Positions 1 through 10,227 are shown, counted from the stretch's first letter. The stretch is DNA of 29,016 nt from an uncultured Alphaproteobacteria bacterium (GCA_947629595.1 CANREI010000007.1:1-29016), one strand, 5' to 3'. Translations and numbers: made by a program. Notes: generated by a model not told the origin, from the sequence alone.

Positions 1-19
1 TCACAAGGCTTTTTATCAT

Positions 20-57
20 AAAAAACCCGTTGACAATTTCGTCAACGGGCTTTTTTG
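20..57. terminator. Bidirectional rho-independent terminator after ppdK
   Basis: A perfect 9-bp stem (CCCGTTGAC at 26-34 pairing with GTCAACGGG at 41-49) with a 6-nt loop is flanked by an A run on the left and a T run on the right. It can therefore terminate transcription in both directions. On the minus strand it sits just beyond the ppdK stop codon. Whatever plus-strand gene lies left of the window would also be terminated here. Confidence 0.9.
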
Positions 58-73
58 TGCGATGAGAAATAAA

Positions 74-2740
74 TTATTTCTTTTCGTTGCGGACTGCCGC
101 TTGCGCTGCTGCCAATCGTGCAATGGGAACACGATACGGTGAGCAGGAAACATAGGTTAATCCGACCCGATGACAGAAGTCAATGGTTTTCGGATCACCG
201 CCGTGTTCGCCGCAAATACCCAGTTTGATATTCGGACGCACGGATTTTCCTTTCTGCACGGCAATTTCAACCAACGCGCCCACACCTTCCTGATCCAATG
301 AGGCAAACGGATCTTGTTCGTAAATGCCTTTTTGGACATATTCGGGTAAGAACGAACCGGCATCATCACGGCTCATACCCAAGGTTGTTTGCGTTAAGTC
401 GTTTGTTCCGAAGCTGAAAAATTCGGCTGTTTCGGCAATTTTGTCAGCCGTGATTGCTGCCCGCGGCAATTCAATCATTGTGCCGACATGATATTCAAAC
501 TTCTTGCCCGATTCGGCCATGACTTCATCAGCCACTTTCACCACAACGGCTTTGGCTAAATCAAGCTCTTTTTTCGTGCCGACCAGCGGAATCATAATTT
601 CCGGCACAATGGTTTTGCCTGTTTTCGACATAACTTCAACAGCCGCTTCAAAAACAGCCCGTGCCTGCATTTCGTTGATTTCCGGATATGTAATGCCTAA
701 CCGGCAACCGCGATGACCCAACATGGGGTTGGCTTCGTGCAATTTGGCCGTGCGCGCTGCAATTTCTTCAACGCTGACGCCTAATTCACGAGCAATTTCC
801 GCTTGTTCTTCGCGTTTGTTCGGTAAGAACTCATGCAACGGCGGATCCAAGAAACGAATGGTGACCGGTAACCCTTCCATAATGGTAAACAAGTCAACAA
901 AGTCTTGCCGTTGATAGGGTAACAATTTTGCCAATGCTTTCCGGCGATCTTCAACCGTGTGCGACAAAATCATTTCGCGCATGTGGTTAATTCGTGCCGG
1001 ATCAAAGAACATATGTTCCGTACGGCACAAACCGATGCCTTCCGCCCCGAATTGACGCGCCGTTTTGGCATCAAGCGGTGTTTCGGCATTGGTGCGAACA
1101 CCCAAGGTGCGAATTTCATCGACCCAGCTCATAAATTCGCCGAAATTACCCGTCATTTCCGGTAAAACAAGCTTTAAAGCTCCCGCCATGACCTGACCGG
1201 TTGTTCCGTCAATGGAAATCATATCGCCTTCTTTAATAACCGTATCGCCGACTTTTAAGAATTTGCCTTCATAGTCAATTCTTAAATCGGACACGCCGGA
1301 TACACAGGGTTTGCCCATGCCGCGCGCCACAACGGCTGCGTGAGATGTCATACCGCCGCGGGCCGTTAAAATACCTTGCGAAACGTGCATACCGGCAATA
1401 TCTTCCGGAGAGGTTTCAATACGAACCAAAACAACTTTTTTGCCTTCTTCGGCTTGTTTTTCGGCATCTTCCGCCGAGAACACCACTTGACCGACGGCAG
1501 CGCCCGGAGAAGCCGGTAAACCGGTTGTTAAAACAACGCGTTTTTCCGATTTATCAAACATCGGGTGCAATAATTGATCCAATTGCGGCGCTTCAACACG
1601 CATAATGGCTGTTTTCTTGTCAATTAACCCTTCTTTGACCATTTCAACGGCAATGCGTAACGCAGCCGTGCCCGTGCGTTTGCCGTTCCGTGTTTGCAAC
1701 ATCCACAATTTGCCGTCTTGAATGGTAAATTCCATATCTTGCATATCTTTGTAGTGTGCTTCCAGTTTTTCACGAATGGCATTCAATTCGTTATAAACGG
1801 CAGGAAATTCTTCTTCCATGCAGGGCAGATCGATATGACGCCGTTCTTTAACGAGTTTTGTCATCGGTTGCGGTGTGCGAATACCGGCCACAACGTCTTC
1901 CCCTTGGGCGTTTTTCAAATATTCGCCGTAGAAGTAATTTTCACCGGTTGCCGGATCGCGCGAGAAGCAAACGCCGGTTGCCGATGTATCGCCGTAGTTA
2001 CCGAATACCATGGTTTGAACGTTAACGGCCGTACCCCAGTCACCCGGAATATTGTTTAATTTCCGATAGTAAATGGCCCGATCAACCATCCATGAACCGA
2101 AAACGGCTCCGATACCGCCCCAGAGTTGTTCTTTCGGATCTTGCGGCAAGGGATGTCCGTCTTTTTCGCAGATTTCTTTATATTCTTTAATAACGGCTTT
2201 CAATTGTTCCACCGTCATTTGATTATCAAACTTATAGCCGTTTTCTTCACGAACTCTGTCTAACACGGCTTCAAATTTTGAGCTGTGAACGCCCATCACC
2301 ACATCGCCGTACATTTGAATGAACCGACGATAGCTGTCGTAAGCAAACTTTTCATTACCTGATTTTTCAGCCAAGCCGACAACCGTTTCATCATTTAAAC
2401 CCAAGTTCAAAACGGTATCCATCATACCCGGCATGGAAACACGAGCGCCCGAACGAACCGAGAATAAAAGCGGATTTTTCGGATCACCGAATTTTTTACC
2501 CATTTTGGCTTCAATACCGGCCAAAGCGGCTAAAACCTGATCTTTCAAATCAGCCGGATACGTGTGATTGTTTTCATAATAATATGTGCAAACTTCCGTT
2601 GTAATGGTGAAGCCCGGCGGAACAGGAACGCCGACACGGCTCATTTCAGCCAGATTCGCGCCTTTACCGCCTAAAAGATTACGCATGTCGGCATTGCCTT
2701 CCGCTGCGCCGTCACCAAATGTGTAAACCCATTTTGTCAT
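74..2740 (-). CDS. ppdK: Pyruvate, phosphate dikinase
   Basis: This cytosolic enzyme interconverts pyruvate + ATP + Pi and phosphoenolpyruvate + AMP + PPi (EC 2.7.9.1), in glycolysis or gluconeogenesis. The 888 residues match the usual bacterial length of about 880-900. The N-terminal ATP-grasp part opens with LLGGKGANLAEM (22-33). The swivelling phosphohistidine domain carries GGMTSHAAVVARG (462-474), with catalytic His467 next to Thr465, the position controlled by the PPDK regulatory protein in other organisms. The C-terminal PEP/pyruvate barrel contains GTNDLTQ (778-784) and GICGEHGGDP (841-850) with catalytic Cys843. The start is supported by an AAGGA ribosome site about 8 nt upstream on the minus strand. 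The gene is monocistronic as far as seen, ends at a strong hairpin, and is divergent from the glycogen operon. All key residues are present. Confidence 0.98.
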   Translation of the reverse strand: MTKWVYTFGDGAAEGNADMRNLLGGKGANLAEMSRVGVPVPPGFTITTEVCTYYYENNHTYPADLKDQVLAALAGIEAKMGKKFGDPKNPLLFSVRSGARVSMPGMMDTVLNLGLNDETVVGLAEKSGNEKFAYDSYRRFIQMYGDVVMGVHSSKFEAVLDRVREENGYKFDNQMTVEQLKAVIKEYKEICEKDGHPLPQDPKEQLWGGIGAVFGSWMVDRAIYYRKLNNIPGDWGTAVNVQTMVFGNYGDTSATGVCFSRDPATGENYFYGEYLKNAQGEDVVAGIRTPQPMTKLVKERRHIDLPCMEEEFPAVYNELNAIREKLEAHYKDMQDMEFTIQDGKLWMLQTRNGKRTGTAALRIAVEMVKEGLIDKKTAIMRVEAPQLDQLLHPMFDKSEKRVVLTTGLPASPGAAVGQVVFSAEDAEKQAEEGKKVVLVRIETSPEDIAGMHVSQGILTARGGMTSHAAVVARGMGKPCVSGVSDLRIDYEGKFLKVGDTVIKEGDMISIDGTTGQVMAGALKLVLPEMTGNFGEFMSWVDEIRTLGVRTNAETPLDAKTARQFGAEGIGLCRTEHMFFDPARINHMREMILSHTVEDRRKALAKLLPYQRQDFVDLFTIMEGLPVTIRFLDPPLHEFLPNKREEQAEIARELGVSVEEIAARTAKLHEANPMLGHRGCRLGITYPEINEMQARAVFEAAVEVMSKTGKTIVPEIMIPLVGTKKELDLAKAVVVKVADEVMAESGKKFEYHVGTMIELPRAAITADKIAETAEFFSFGTNDLTQTTLGMSRDDAGSFLPEYVQKGIYEQDPFASLDQEGVGALVEIAVQKGKSVRPNIKLGICGEHGGDPKTIDFCHRVGLTYVSCSPYRVPIARLAAAQAAVRNEKK

Positions 2741-2769
2741 TTAATTTTCCTTTGTTATTTGTTAAAAAA

Positions 2770-2792
2770 CCATAAAATACTTTTGTTTATGG
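2770..2792. promoter_or_regulatory. Inverted repeat in the ppdK-glgB divergent region
   Basis: CCATAAA (2770-2776) and TTTATGG (2786-2792) form 7-bp arms around a 9-nt spacer, about 30 bp upstream of the ppdK start. This could be an operator or a leader hairpin for ppdK. The surrounding 2741-2973 interval is rich in A and T runs, and I could not pick a convincing promoter for either gene, so the role is a guess. Confidence 0.25.
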
Positions 2793-2973
2793 AAATTGAA
2801 TTTTTTACCCTGCTTGTTTACCACTTTTTCAAGATGAATGCAAGGCTTTTTTTATAAAATTTCAAAAAAAAGTCATAAAAATGCTTTTTTTAGACGAATA
2901 TTCTTTTTTTTCTTCCCTTTTATACCGAAATAATGTTATAAATAATTGAAACGGTAATTGAAAGAGGCTTAAA

Positions 2974-5196
2974 ATGACGGAACAACCAGATATGCAAACG
3001 ATTGACTTCATTCGAACGGGGCGTTTTTACGGCGATATTTTTGCGGTGTTGGGCATGCATGAAGAAACAAATACGGCCGGTGAAAAGGTAATTGTCGTTC
3101 GAACTTTTCAACCGCAGGCCGATAAAATCGAGCTAATCAATTGTAATACAAAAGAAAGCTTTTTAATGAATAAAAGAACGGCAGACGGTTTTTTTGAAGC
3201 TACAATTACCCGTTCCTCATTTTTCGAATATACTTTTAAAATAACGCTTTACGACGGTCATACCTATGAAACGCGTGATCCTTACGGGTTTTTGCCCGTT
3301 TTGGGGGATTTTGATTTATATCTCTTTAATGAAGGCACACATAAGAAAATTTATGAAAAACTGGGAGCGCATTTAATAACGCATCAGGGGTGTAAAGGTG
3401 TTTGTTTTGCCGTTTGGGCACCGAATGCCAAACGCGTGAGTGTTGTGGGTAATTTTAACGATTGGGACGGCCGACGTCATGTTATGCGTCCGCGCGGACA
3501 ATCGGGCGTATGGGAATTATTTATTCCGCATTTGCCCGAGTGGTGTATCTATAAATATGAACTTATCGGGGCAAACGGTGAGTTGTTGCCGTTAAAAATT
3601 GACCCGTACGGGCAGGCCTTTGAAATGCGTCCGAAAACGGGAACACTGGTTTTTGATCAAAATACCTATGATTGGAATGATTCTCAATGGGTTTCGCGCG
3701 AACGATATCGGGCTAACGCTATGGATAAACCGATTTCCGTTTATGAGGTGCATTTCGGATCGTGGCGCAGGAATGCGTTGGAAAATAATCGTTGGTTGAC
3801 ATATCGGGAAATGGCGGAAGAATTACCGGCTTATGTGCTTGAAAACAAGTTTACGCATGTGGAATTTTTGCCCTTAGCAGAATATCCGTTTGACGGCTCG
3901 TGGGGATATCAGCCGACGGGGCTTTACGCGCCGACAAGTCGATACGGATCGCCGAATGATTTTAAATATTTAATTGATAAACTGCATCAGGCGGGAATCG
4001 GGGTTATCATGGACTGGGTACCGGCGCACTTTCCGAAAGATGCTTTCGGGCTTTCAAACTTTGACGGAACGGCACTTTATGAACATCAGGATCCGCGCTT
4101 GGGTGAGCATAAAGATTGGGGAACAAAAATCTATAATTACGGCAGAAATGAAGTTTCCTGCTTTTTATCGGCCAATGCTTTATTTTGGATCAGGGAATAT
4201 CATATTGATGCGTTACGGGTTGATGCCGTTGCCAGTATGTTATATCTGGATTATTCCCGAAAAGAGGGTGAGTGGATTCCGAATAAATACGGCGGACGTG
4301 AAAATATTGAAGCCATCAATTTCCTGCGTCGGTTAAATGAATATGTGTACGGTGAAAATGCGGGTGCGGTTACGTTTGCGGAAGAATCAACCTCATGGCC
4401 CATGGTTTCGAAGCCGACTTATATCGGCGGTTTGGGTTTCGGCTATAAGTGGAATATGGGGTGGATGCATGACACGTTGGACTATATGCAACATGATCCC
4501 GTTTTACGCAAATATCGCCAAAACGAACTGACATTCAGTTTTCTTTATACTTTTTACGAAAACTTTATTTTACCGCTTTCGCATGATGAGGTTGTACACG
4601 GTAAAGGCCCGATGATTGATAAAATGCCGGGCGATTTTTGGCAAAAAATGGCCAATTTACGGTTGTATTATGCTTATCAGTTTATGCATCCCGGCAAAAA
4701 ACTTCTTTTTATGGGCGATGAGTTTGCCGTTCGGCGGGAATGGAATTATGCCGACAGTTTGGATTGGGATTTATTAAAAAATCCGATTCATTTGGGGTTG
4801 TTACGTTTAATAAAACAGTTAAATACGTTATATCAAACAAAAAGCGAATTATATGAACTCGATTGCGAGCCGGCAGGGTTTGAATGGATTGACGGCAGTG
4901 ACAGCGATAACTCCGTTTTAACGTTTATGCGGAAAAATAAAGCAGGGGAGGCCTTAATTGTTGCCTGTAATTTTACACCGGTTGTGCGAAAGAATTATCG
5001 AATCGGGGTTAATCAGGCCGGAGAATATGAAGAAATATTGAATTCCGATGATACGCGCTTTGCCGGTTCCGGCGTTATCAACAAGGAACTTATTGAAACA
5101 TCGGACGGTTGGAATTTTAAACCGTATTCCATAACCGTGACATTGCCGCCGCTCGGTGTTTCTGTCTTTCAACTTAAAAAACAGGGGGAAAAATGA
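2974..5196 (+). CDS. glgB: 1,4-alpha-glucan branching enzyme
   Basis: GlgB (EC 2.4.1.18) cuts alpha-1,4 chains and re-attaches them through alpha-1,6 bonds, making branched glycogen in the cytoplasm. The 740 residues fit the GlgB family of GH13. An N-terminal region (about 1-130) precedes the carbohydrate-binding module 48 domain with FAVWAPNAKRVSVVGNFNDW (145-164). The catalytic barrel follows, with nucleophile Asp417 in DALRVDAVASM, acid/base Glu470 in TFAEEST and transition-state Asp538 in LSHDEVVHGK. An AAAGAGG ribosome site lies 6 nt before the ATG. It is the first gene of a coupled set with glgX, malQ and a thioesterase, the first overlap being ATGA. The glycogen synthesis genes glgC and glgA are not in the window. 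Confidence 0.97.
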   Translation: MTEQPDMQTIDFIRTGRFYGDIFAVLGMHEETNTAGEKVIVVRTFQPQADKIELINCNTKESFLMNKRTADGFFEATITRSSFFEYTFKITLYDGHTYETRDPYGFLPVLGDFDLYLFNEGTHKKIYEKLGAHLITHQGCKGVCFAVWAPNAKRVSVVGNFNDWDGRRHVMRPRGQSGVWELFIPHLPEWCIYKYELIGANGELLPLKIDPYGQAFEMRPKTGTLVFDQNTYDWNDSQWVSRERYRANAMDKPISVYEVHFGSWRRNALENNRWLTYREMAEELPAYVLENKFTHVEFLPLAEYPFDGSWGYQPTGLYAPTSRYGSPNDFKYLIDKLHQAGIGVIMDWVPAHFPKDAFGLSNFDGTALYEHQDPRLGEHKDWGTKIYNYGRNEVSCFLSANALFWIREYHIDALRVDAVASMLYLDYSRKEGEWIPNKYGGRENIEAINFLRRLNEYVYGENAGAVTFAEESTSWPMVSKPTYIGGLGFGYKWNMGWMHDTLDYMQHDPVLRKYRQNELTFSFLYTFYENFILPLSHDEVVHGKGPMIDKMPGDFWQKMANLRLYYAYQFMHPGKKLLFMGDEFAVRREWNYADSLDWDLLKNPIHLGLLRLIKQLNTLYQTKSELYELDCEPAGFEWIDGSDSDNSVLTFMRKNKAGEALIVACNFTPVVRKNYRIGVNQAGEYEEILNSDDTRFAGSGVINKELIETSDGWNFKPYSITVTLPPLGVSVFQLKKQGEK

Positions 5197-7217
5197 GTTA
5201 TGAAGTTTTAAAAGGATATCCTTATCCGTTAGGTGCTCAATATGACGGAAAAGGCGTTAATTTCGCGCTTTTTTCGGCACATGCGCAAAAAGTGGAATTA
5301 TGTTTGTTTGATAAAAACGAAAAGCATGAGGAACGCATTGTTTTGCCCGAATATACCGATGAAGTTTTTCACGGTTATGTCGTCGGACTGAAACCGGGGC
5401 AATTATACGGTTATCGCGTTTACGGCCCGTATGAACCCGAAAAAGGCAATCGGTATAATCCGAATAAGCTCTTGATTGATCCGTATGCAAAACAATTAAC
5501 GCGTGCCGTGAAAGCCAATAACGCGCTTTTGGGATATAATCCGTTATCCGTTCGGGAAGATTTATCGTTTTCGCGCAAAAATTCGGCGCCGTATGTGCCG
5601 AAATGTGTTGTGATCGATGAAAGCAGTTTCGATTGGGAAAATGTTCAAAAACCGCTTGTGCCGTGGGATGAAGAAATCATTTATGAAACGCACTTGAAAG
5701 GCTTTACCATGCTCAATCCCGAAATTGATGCCGCTGTTCGCGGTACGTTTGCCGGATTAAGCTCTCAAAAAGCCGTTCAATATCTTAAATCGCTCGGCAT
5801 TCACGCCGTGGAACTGTTACCGATTGCCGCTTTTATGGAATCCGGATTTTTGCAGGAAAAAGGCCTTACAAATTATTGGGGATATGATCCCGTTGCTTTT
5901 ATGGCTCCCCATGCCCCGTATTTGTCGGGCTTTGATTTAAATGAGCTGAAAAAAACAATCCGCGTGTTTCATGAAGCCGGTATCGAAGTGATATTGGATG
6001 TTGTTTATAATCATACGGGTGAGGGTAATCATAAAGGACACACGCTTTGTTATAAAGGTATTGATAATCAAATTTATTATCGGTTAAATAAAGATAATCC
6101 CCGCTATTATGATGATACAACCGGGTGCGGGGCTTCCTTTAATTTAGGGCATCCGCGCGTGTTGCAATTGGTGATGGATACGTTAAGATATTGGGCAGAT
6201 ACCGTTCAAATTGACGGCTTTCGTTTTGATTTGGCAACCACGTTGGCGCGAAATGATAATAATCAATATGCCATTAACAGCGACTTTTTATCAACCGTTC
6301 AACAAGATCCGACATTGCAGCGATTAAAACTGATTGCCGAACCGTGGGATTTAGGGTGGGGCGGTTATCAGGTCGGCGCTTTCCGCCCGGGCTGGGCCGA
6401 ATGGAATGATAAGTTTCGTGATACCGCCCGTCGCTTTTGGAAAGGCGAAGAAGGGTGCGCCAGTGATATGGCCTCTCGACTAACCGGATCTTCCGACGTA
6501 TTCAGTTATAAAGGTCGAAAACCTTGGGAATCGGTTAATTTTATTACCGCACATGACGGTTTTACATTAAATGATTTGGTTTCATATAATCAAAAACATA
6601 ATGAAGCGAACGGCGAAGATAATCGTGACGGGAATGATAATAATCTTTCATGGAACAGCGGTGCGGAAGGGGAAACGGCCGATCCGAGCATTTTGAACAA
6701 TCGTGAACGACGGGCGAGGGCGCTCATGTCAACGCTTTTATTATCCGTCGGCACGCCGATGATTCAATCCGGTGATGAAATTTTATCAACCCATCAAGGG
6801 AATAATAATGTTTATGCGCAAGATAATGCGCTTTCATGGATTGATTGGGGGCATATTTCTCCGCAAGGGAAGCGTATGCTTGAATTTACGAAAAAGCTGC
6901 TTGCGTTTCGAAAAAATGAACCGGTTTTAAAGTACGGGTATTTTTTAACGCCCGAAGAGTGCCTCTGGCTGAAACCGGACGGCAGTCAAATGCAAGAAAA
7001 TGACTGGCAACATTTTGTTCGTACGATAGCTTGTTTAATAAATAATGAAAACAGTCAGTTATTTATTATATTTAATGCTTTTAATGAAGATATAACATAC
7101 AAAATTCCTTCAAATACGCACTGGAAAGAAATAATTGACAGTAGTGAAAAAATGAAATTAAATCAAGATAATATTGTTGTTCCGGCATGGAGCGTGATTG
7201 TTTTGAAAGGAAAATGA
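5193..7217 (+). CDS. glgX: Glycogen debranching enzyme GlgX
   Basis: GlgX (GH13, isoamylase type) hydrolyses alpha-1,6 branches of phosphorylase-trimmed glycogen in the cytoplasm. The 674 residues begin with the carbohydrate-binding module 48 motif GKGVNFALFSAHAQKVELCLF (residues 19-39). The catalytic barrel follows, with LDVVYNHTGEG (268-278), nucleophile Asp346 in DGFRFDLATT, Glu383 in LIAEPWDLG and Asp455 in TAHDGFTLND. The GlgX-typical stretch after this, GEDNRDGNDNNLSWN (474-488), is also present. The ATG overlaps the glgB stop as ATGA, so translation is probably coupled. The same overlap joins it to malQ. The last 60 residues are coded by more AT-rich sequence but remain in frame. Confidence 0.95.
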   Translation: MSYEVLKGYPYPLGAQYDGKGVNFALFSAHAQKVELCLFDKNEKHEERIVLPEYTDEVFHGYVVGLKPGQLYGYRVYGPYEPEKGNRYNPNKLLIDPYAKQLTRAVKANNALLGYNPLSVREDLSFSRKNSAPYVPKCVVIDESSFDWENVQKPLVPWDEEIIYETHLKGFTMLNPEIDAAVRGTFAGLSSQKAVQYLKSLGIHAVELLPIAAFMESGFLQEKGLTNYWGYDPVAFMAPHAPYLSGFDLNELKKTIRVFHEAGIEVILDVVYNHTGEGNHKGHTLCYKGIDNQIYYRLNKDNPRYYDDTTGCGASFNLGHPRVLQLVMDTLRYWADTVQIDGFRFDLATTLARNDNNQYAINSDFLSTVQQDPTLQRLKLIAEPWDLGWGGYQVGAFRPGWAEWNDKFRDTARRFWKGEEGCASDMASRLTGSSDVFSYKGRKPWESVNFITAHDGFTLNDLVSYNQKHNEANGEDNRDGNDNNLSWNSGAEGETADPSILNNRERRARALMSTLLLSVGTPMIQSGDEILSTHQGNNNVYAQDNALSWIDWGHISPQGKRMLEFTKKLLAFRKNEPVLKYGYFLTPEECLWLKPDGSQMQENDWQHFVRTIACLINNENSQLFIIFNAFNEDITYKIPSNTHWKEIIDSSEKMKLNQDNIVVPAWSVIVLKGK

Positions 7218-9418
7218 ACGGATTACAAATGTCTTTTAATGAAGAAAAATTAAATGAATTAGCTGAAAAATTAGGTATTTATTTGTCATTTACGGATTAT
7301 GGTACCCAAAAAACATATCAGGCCGACAGAAAATCAAAACAAGTGATTTGTGCGGGCTTGGGATATCCGGCACATTCGGATAAAGCCGTTGAAAAATCAC
7401 TGATAAAGCTTGAAAATCAATTTTGGTTAAATGGCATTGAGGCAACGCATACGGCATATAAGGAAGAAATAAAACCGCTTGTTTTTGAAATGGCTTTGCC
7501 CAAAAAATTTGAACATAACTGCATTCATTTTGAGTTTCATAAGGAAGATAATACCGTTGATAAAGGCTCCTTTTGGTTTCATGATATGCCGTTTCTGGCT
7601 GACAAAGAAATTGACGGTATTTGCTATCAAAAACGGCGGGTTTACCTGTTTTTAAATGCCGATGAGGGTTATCATCAAATGCATTTTATTTTACCCGATG
7701 AAAAAGTAATGAAAATGCACCTGTTTGTGGTGCCTTCTGCCTGTTATCAACCGCCGGAAACACCTGAAAATAAATATGTTTACGGTTTTCCCGTTCAATT
7801 GTATGCTTTAAAAAGCCGCAAAAATTTCGGAATCGGTGATTTCGGTGATTTAAGGGATTTGGCTGATATCGCTCAAAAACTGCATGCAAGTTTAATCGGC
7901 ATCAATCCGCTCAGCGCACTTTTTGAAGATATGCCGCAAGATGCCAGTCCGTACAGTGCTTCCTCTCGATTGTTTCTCAATCCGCTTTACATTGATATTG
8001 AAAATGTTGCGAAGTTGCAATCACATGCGGTCTTACAAAAAAAAATCAACACAAAGGCTTTTCAAAGAAAGTTACAAACGTTACGCGATACAAAAGAAGT
8101 GAATTATCAGGAAGTTGCCGAAATAAAATATTCCCTTCTCAATCAATTATATCGGCATTTTATGGCAACAAAACCCGCCAAACGATATTCGGCATTTCAA
8201 AAGTTTTGCAAAGAGCAGGGGGAAGAACTTGAAAACTTTGCCGTTTTTCAAGCCATTCGTTCTGTTTTCGGGAAAGAAAACAAATCATTATATTGGCGAT
8301 CATGGGAAAAAGAGTTTCAAAATCCTTTAAGCAGTACCATAGCACACTTTAAAACCAAATATGCCGATTTGATAAATGCAATTAAATATCGGCAGTTTCT
8401 GGCATTTGAGCAGTATGACAAGGTTGTGAAACAGATTAAACAACAGTTGCCGATCGGGTTATATACCGATATGCCTGTCGGCGTGTGTGAAAACAGTGCG
8501 GAAGTGTGGGCGCATCAAAATTTGTTTATCGAAGGGGTATCGGCAGGCGCGCCGCCCGATGCATTTAACCGCAAAGGGCAGGATTGGGGCTTGGCGGCTT
8601 TTCATCCGTTGGCGTTAAAACAAACGGGCTTTTCGGCTTATCGAAAAGTTATTCGGCAAATGATGCACGGGGCGGGTGCCGTGCGTATTGATCACGCGTT
8701 CGGGTTGGAACGCCTTTATTTGCGTGTTAAAAATGCCGGCGGTGCTTATTTAACATATCCGTTTAAAACATTGATGGGCATTATTGCGTTAGAAAGTATG
8801 CGGGCAAAATGTTTGGTTATTGCCGAAGATTTGGGAACGGCGCCGTGCGGATTTTCCGATAAAATGGCAGCAGCTTCGGCCTATTCGTTTAAAATTCTTC
8901 ATTTTCATCGGCAAGGAGATTCTTTTCAAGCACCGTCTTGTTTTCCCTATTGCTCGTTGATTGCTTCCGGTACGCATGATATGCCGTCATACAGTGCTTT
9001 TTATAAGGGATTGGATTTAGCGTTGTCGAAACGTTTAAAAACCATGACGACGGCACAATATAATTTGCATCGGAAAGAACGGTTATCGGATAAAAGCGCC
9101 TTTGTGACAACATTTCAAAGAGCAGGATACCCCATGCCCGATGAACCGATTAAAATAGCCGTGAATGCCGATGAAACACCGCCCTGGTTTATTGAAAACA
9201 CTTATCGATATTTAAACGATTGTGAAAGTCGGTTGTTAATGGTGCGTTTGGAAGATGTTTTTTATCAGGATGAGCAAACAAATGTGCCGGGAACGTGTTT
9301 TGAATATCCGAATTGGCGATATAAACTGCCTGTTTTGACGGAAGATTTTTTAAAAAATGAAAGCTTAAAGAAAATTATTGAAATTATTAAAGAAAAACGA
9401 GGATATTCTGATGAATGA
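7214..9418 (+). CDS. malQ: 4-alpha-glucanotransferase (amylomaltase)
   Basis: MalQ (EC 2.4.1.25, GH77) transfers maltodextrin segments between alpha-1,4-glucans, recycling the short chains left by debranching and phosphorolysis. I start it at 7214 (734 aa), where ATGA overlaps the glgX stop and AAAGGA lies a few bases upstream. An in-frame ATG at 7187 lies deep inside glgX with no ribosome site. A long N-terminal extension, as in the E. coli-type enzyme, precedes the GH77 core. Core motifs are FPVQLYALKSRKNFGIGDFG (192-211), ASPYSASSRLFLNPLY, GAPPDAFNRKGQDWG, nucleophile Asp493 in VRIDHAFGL, Glu538 in VIAEDLG and Asp589 in SGTHDMPSY. The 3' end overlaps the start of the thioesterase gene by 8 bp. 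Confidence 0.95.
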   Translation: MNGLQMSFNEEKLNELAEKLGIYLSFTDYGTQKTYQADRKSKQVICAGLGYPAHSDKAVEKSLIKLENQFWLNGIEATHTAYKEEIKPLVFEMALPKKFEHNCIHFEFHKEDNTVDKGSFWFHDMPFLADKEIDGICYQKRRVYLFLNADEGYHQMHFILPDEKVMKMHLFVVPSACYQPPETPENKYVYGFPVQLYALKSRKNFGIGDFGDLRDLADIAQKLHASLIGINPLSALFEDMPQDASPYSASSRLFLNPLYIDIENVAKLQSHAVLQKKINTKAFQRKLQTLRDTKEVNYQEVAEIKYSLLNQLYRHFMATKPAKRYSAFQKFCKEQGEELENFAVFQAIRSVFGKENKSLYWRSWEKEFQNPLSSTIAHFKTKYADLINAIKYRQFLAFEQYDKVVKQIKQQLPIGLYTDMPVGVCENSAEVWAHQNLFIEGVSAGAPPDAFNRKGQDWGLAAFHPLALKQTGFSAYRKVIRQMMHGAGAVRIDHAFGLERLYLRVKNAGGAYLTYPFKTLMGIIALESMRAKCLVIAEDLGTAPCGFSDKMAAASAYSFKILHFHRQGDSFQAPSCFPYCSLIASGTHDMPSYSAFYKGLDLALSKRLKTMTTAQYNLHRKERLSDKSAFVTTFQRAGYPMPDEPIKIAVNADETPPWFIENTYRYLNDCESRLLMVRLEDVFYQDEQTNVPGTCFEYPNWRYKLPVLTEDFLKNESLKKIIEIIKEKRGYSDE

Positions 9419-10142
9419 GTTGGTGAAAGAATATGAAATTGCCAGTTATGAGTGCGATGAAAACATTGATTTCAGATTGCGCAGTTTATTTAATATTTTT
9501 CAAGATGTTGCCGATAATCACGCCGATTTGATGGGTGTCGGATATCATTATTGCATTCAAAATAAATTAGGGTGGGTCGGCGGTGCCTATGATGTTGAAT
9601 TTTTTTCATTGCCGCGGTGGAATGATAAAGTGCAATTAAAAACATGGCCCTCCCAAACGAATGCGGCAACGGCCTATCGTGAGTTTGAATTAAAAAATTT
9701 AAAAACGGGGCAGGTGATGATATCTGCTTCAAGCCAATGGGTTTTGCTTGATTTGGAGCGGATGCGTCCGGTACCGGTGGGAAAACATTTGGAAAAATGC
9801 GTTTTAAATGAAAAACGCGCCGTTGAAACACGGTTTGAAAAGCTGCCCGGCATTGAACGAATTGATTTTCAAACGGAAGAGATTATTCGCACGGATGATA
9901 TTGATTTAAATCATCATGTCAACAATGCCGTTTATCCGACATGGGTATTTGATGCCCTTCCGGCTGATTTTATTGAAAACAAAGTTCTTCATCGGTTACG
10001 CATTCACTATCGACAACCGGCGAGACGAGGTGATAAGGTTATCATTGCCACACAAATTGTTTCGGAAACCGAAACACGGCACACAATTTCCGATGGGGCA
10101 GGGAAAGAATATGCCAGATTGCACCTGTCATGGGGAAAATAG
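9411..10142 (+). CDS. Acyl-ACP thioesterase, FatA/FatB-like double hotdog
   Basis: Members of this family hydrolyse acyl-acyl carrier protein to free fatty acid and ACP. The 243 residues fit the family, with two hotdog halves of about 5-130 and 145-243. The second half carries DIDLNHHVNNAVYPTW (163-178), the family's Asn-His active-site motif. Other family-like stretches are VKEYEIASYECD at the N-terminus and ASSQWVLLDLERMRPVPV before the second half. I chose the ATG at 9411, preceded by ACGAGGA 7 nt upstream. An ATG at 9378 has no such site. The gene overlaps malQ by 8 bp and so should be translationally coupled to the glycogen genes, an unexpected partner. Chain-length specificity cannot be read from the sequence. 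No clear terminator follows. Confidence 0.88.
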   Translation: MNELVKEYEIASYECDENIDFRLRSLFNIFQDVADNHADLMGVGYHYCIQNKLGWVGGAYDVEFFSLPRWNDKVQLKTWPSQTNAATAYREFELKNLKTGQVMISASSQWVLLDLERMRPVPVGKHLEKCVLNEKRAVETRFEKLPGIERIDFQTEEIIRTDDIDLNHHVNNAVYPTWVFDALPADFIENKVLHRLRIHYRQPARRGDKVIIATQIVSETETRHTISDGAGKEYARLHLSWGK

Positions 10143-10227
10143 TAATTTTATAATATATTGATTTTATTAAATTGTTTTTTTATTGCTTCACAATAAAATA
10201 TTTCCTGAAAAATATTTAAAATTATTG

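Noticed and set aside
7187..7213. Upstream in-frame start for malQ
   Set aside because: It lies inside glgX without a ribosome site; the coupled ATG at 7214 is better supported.
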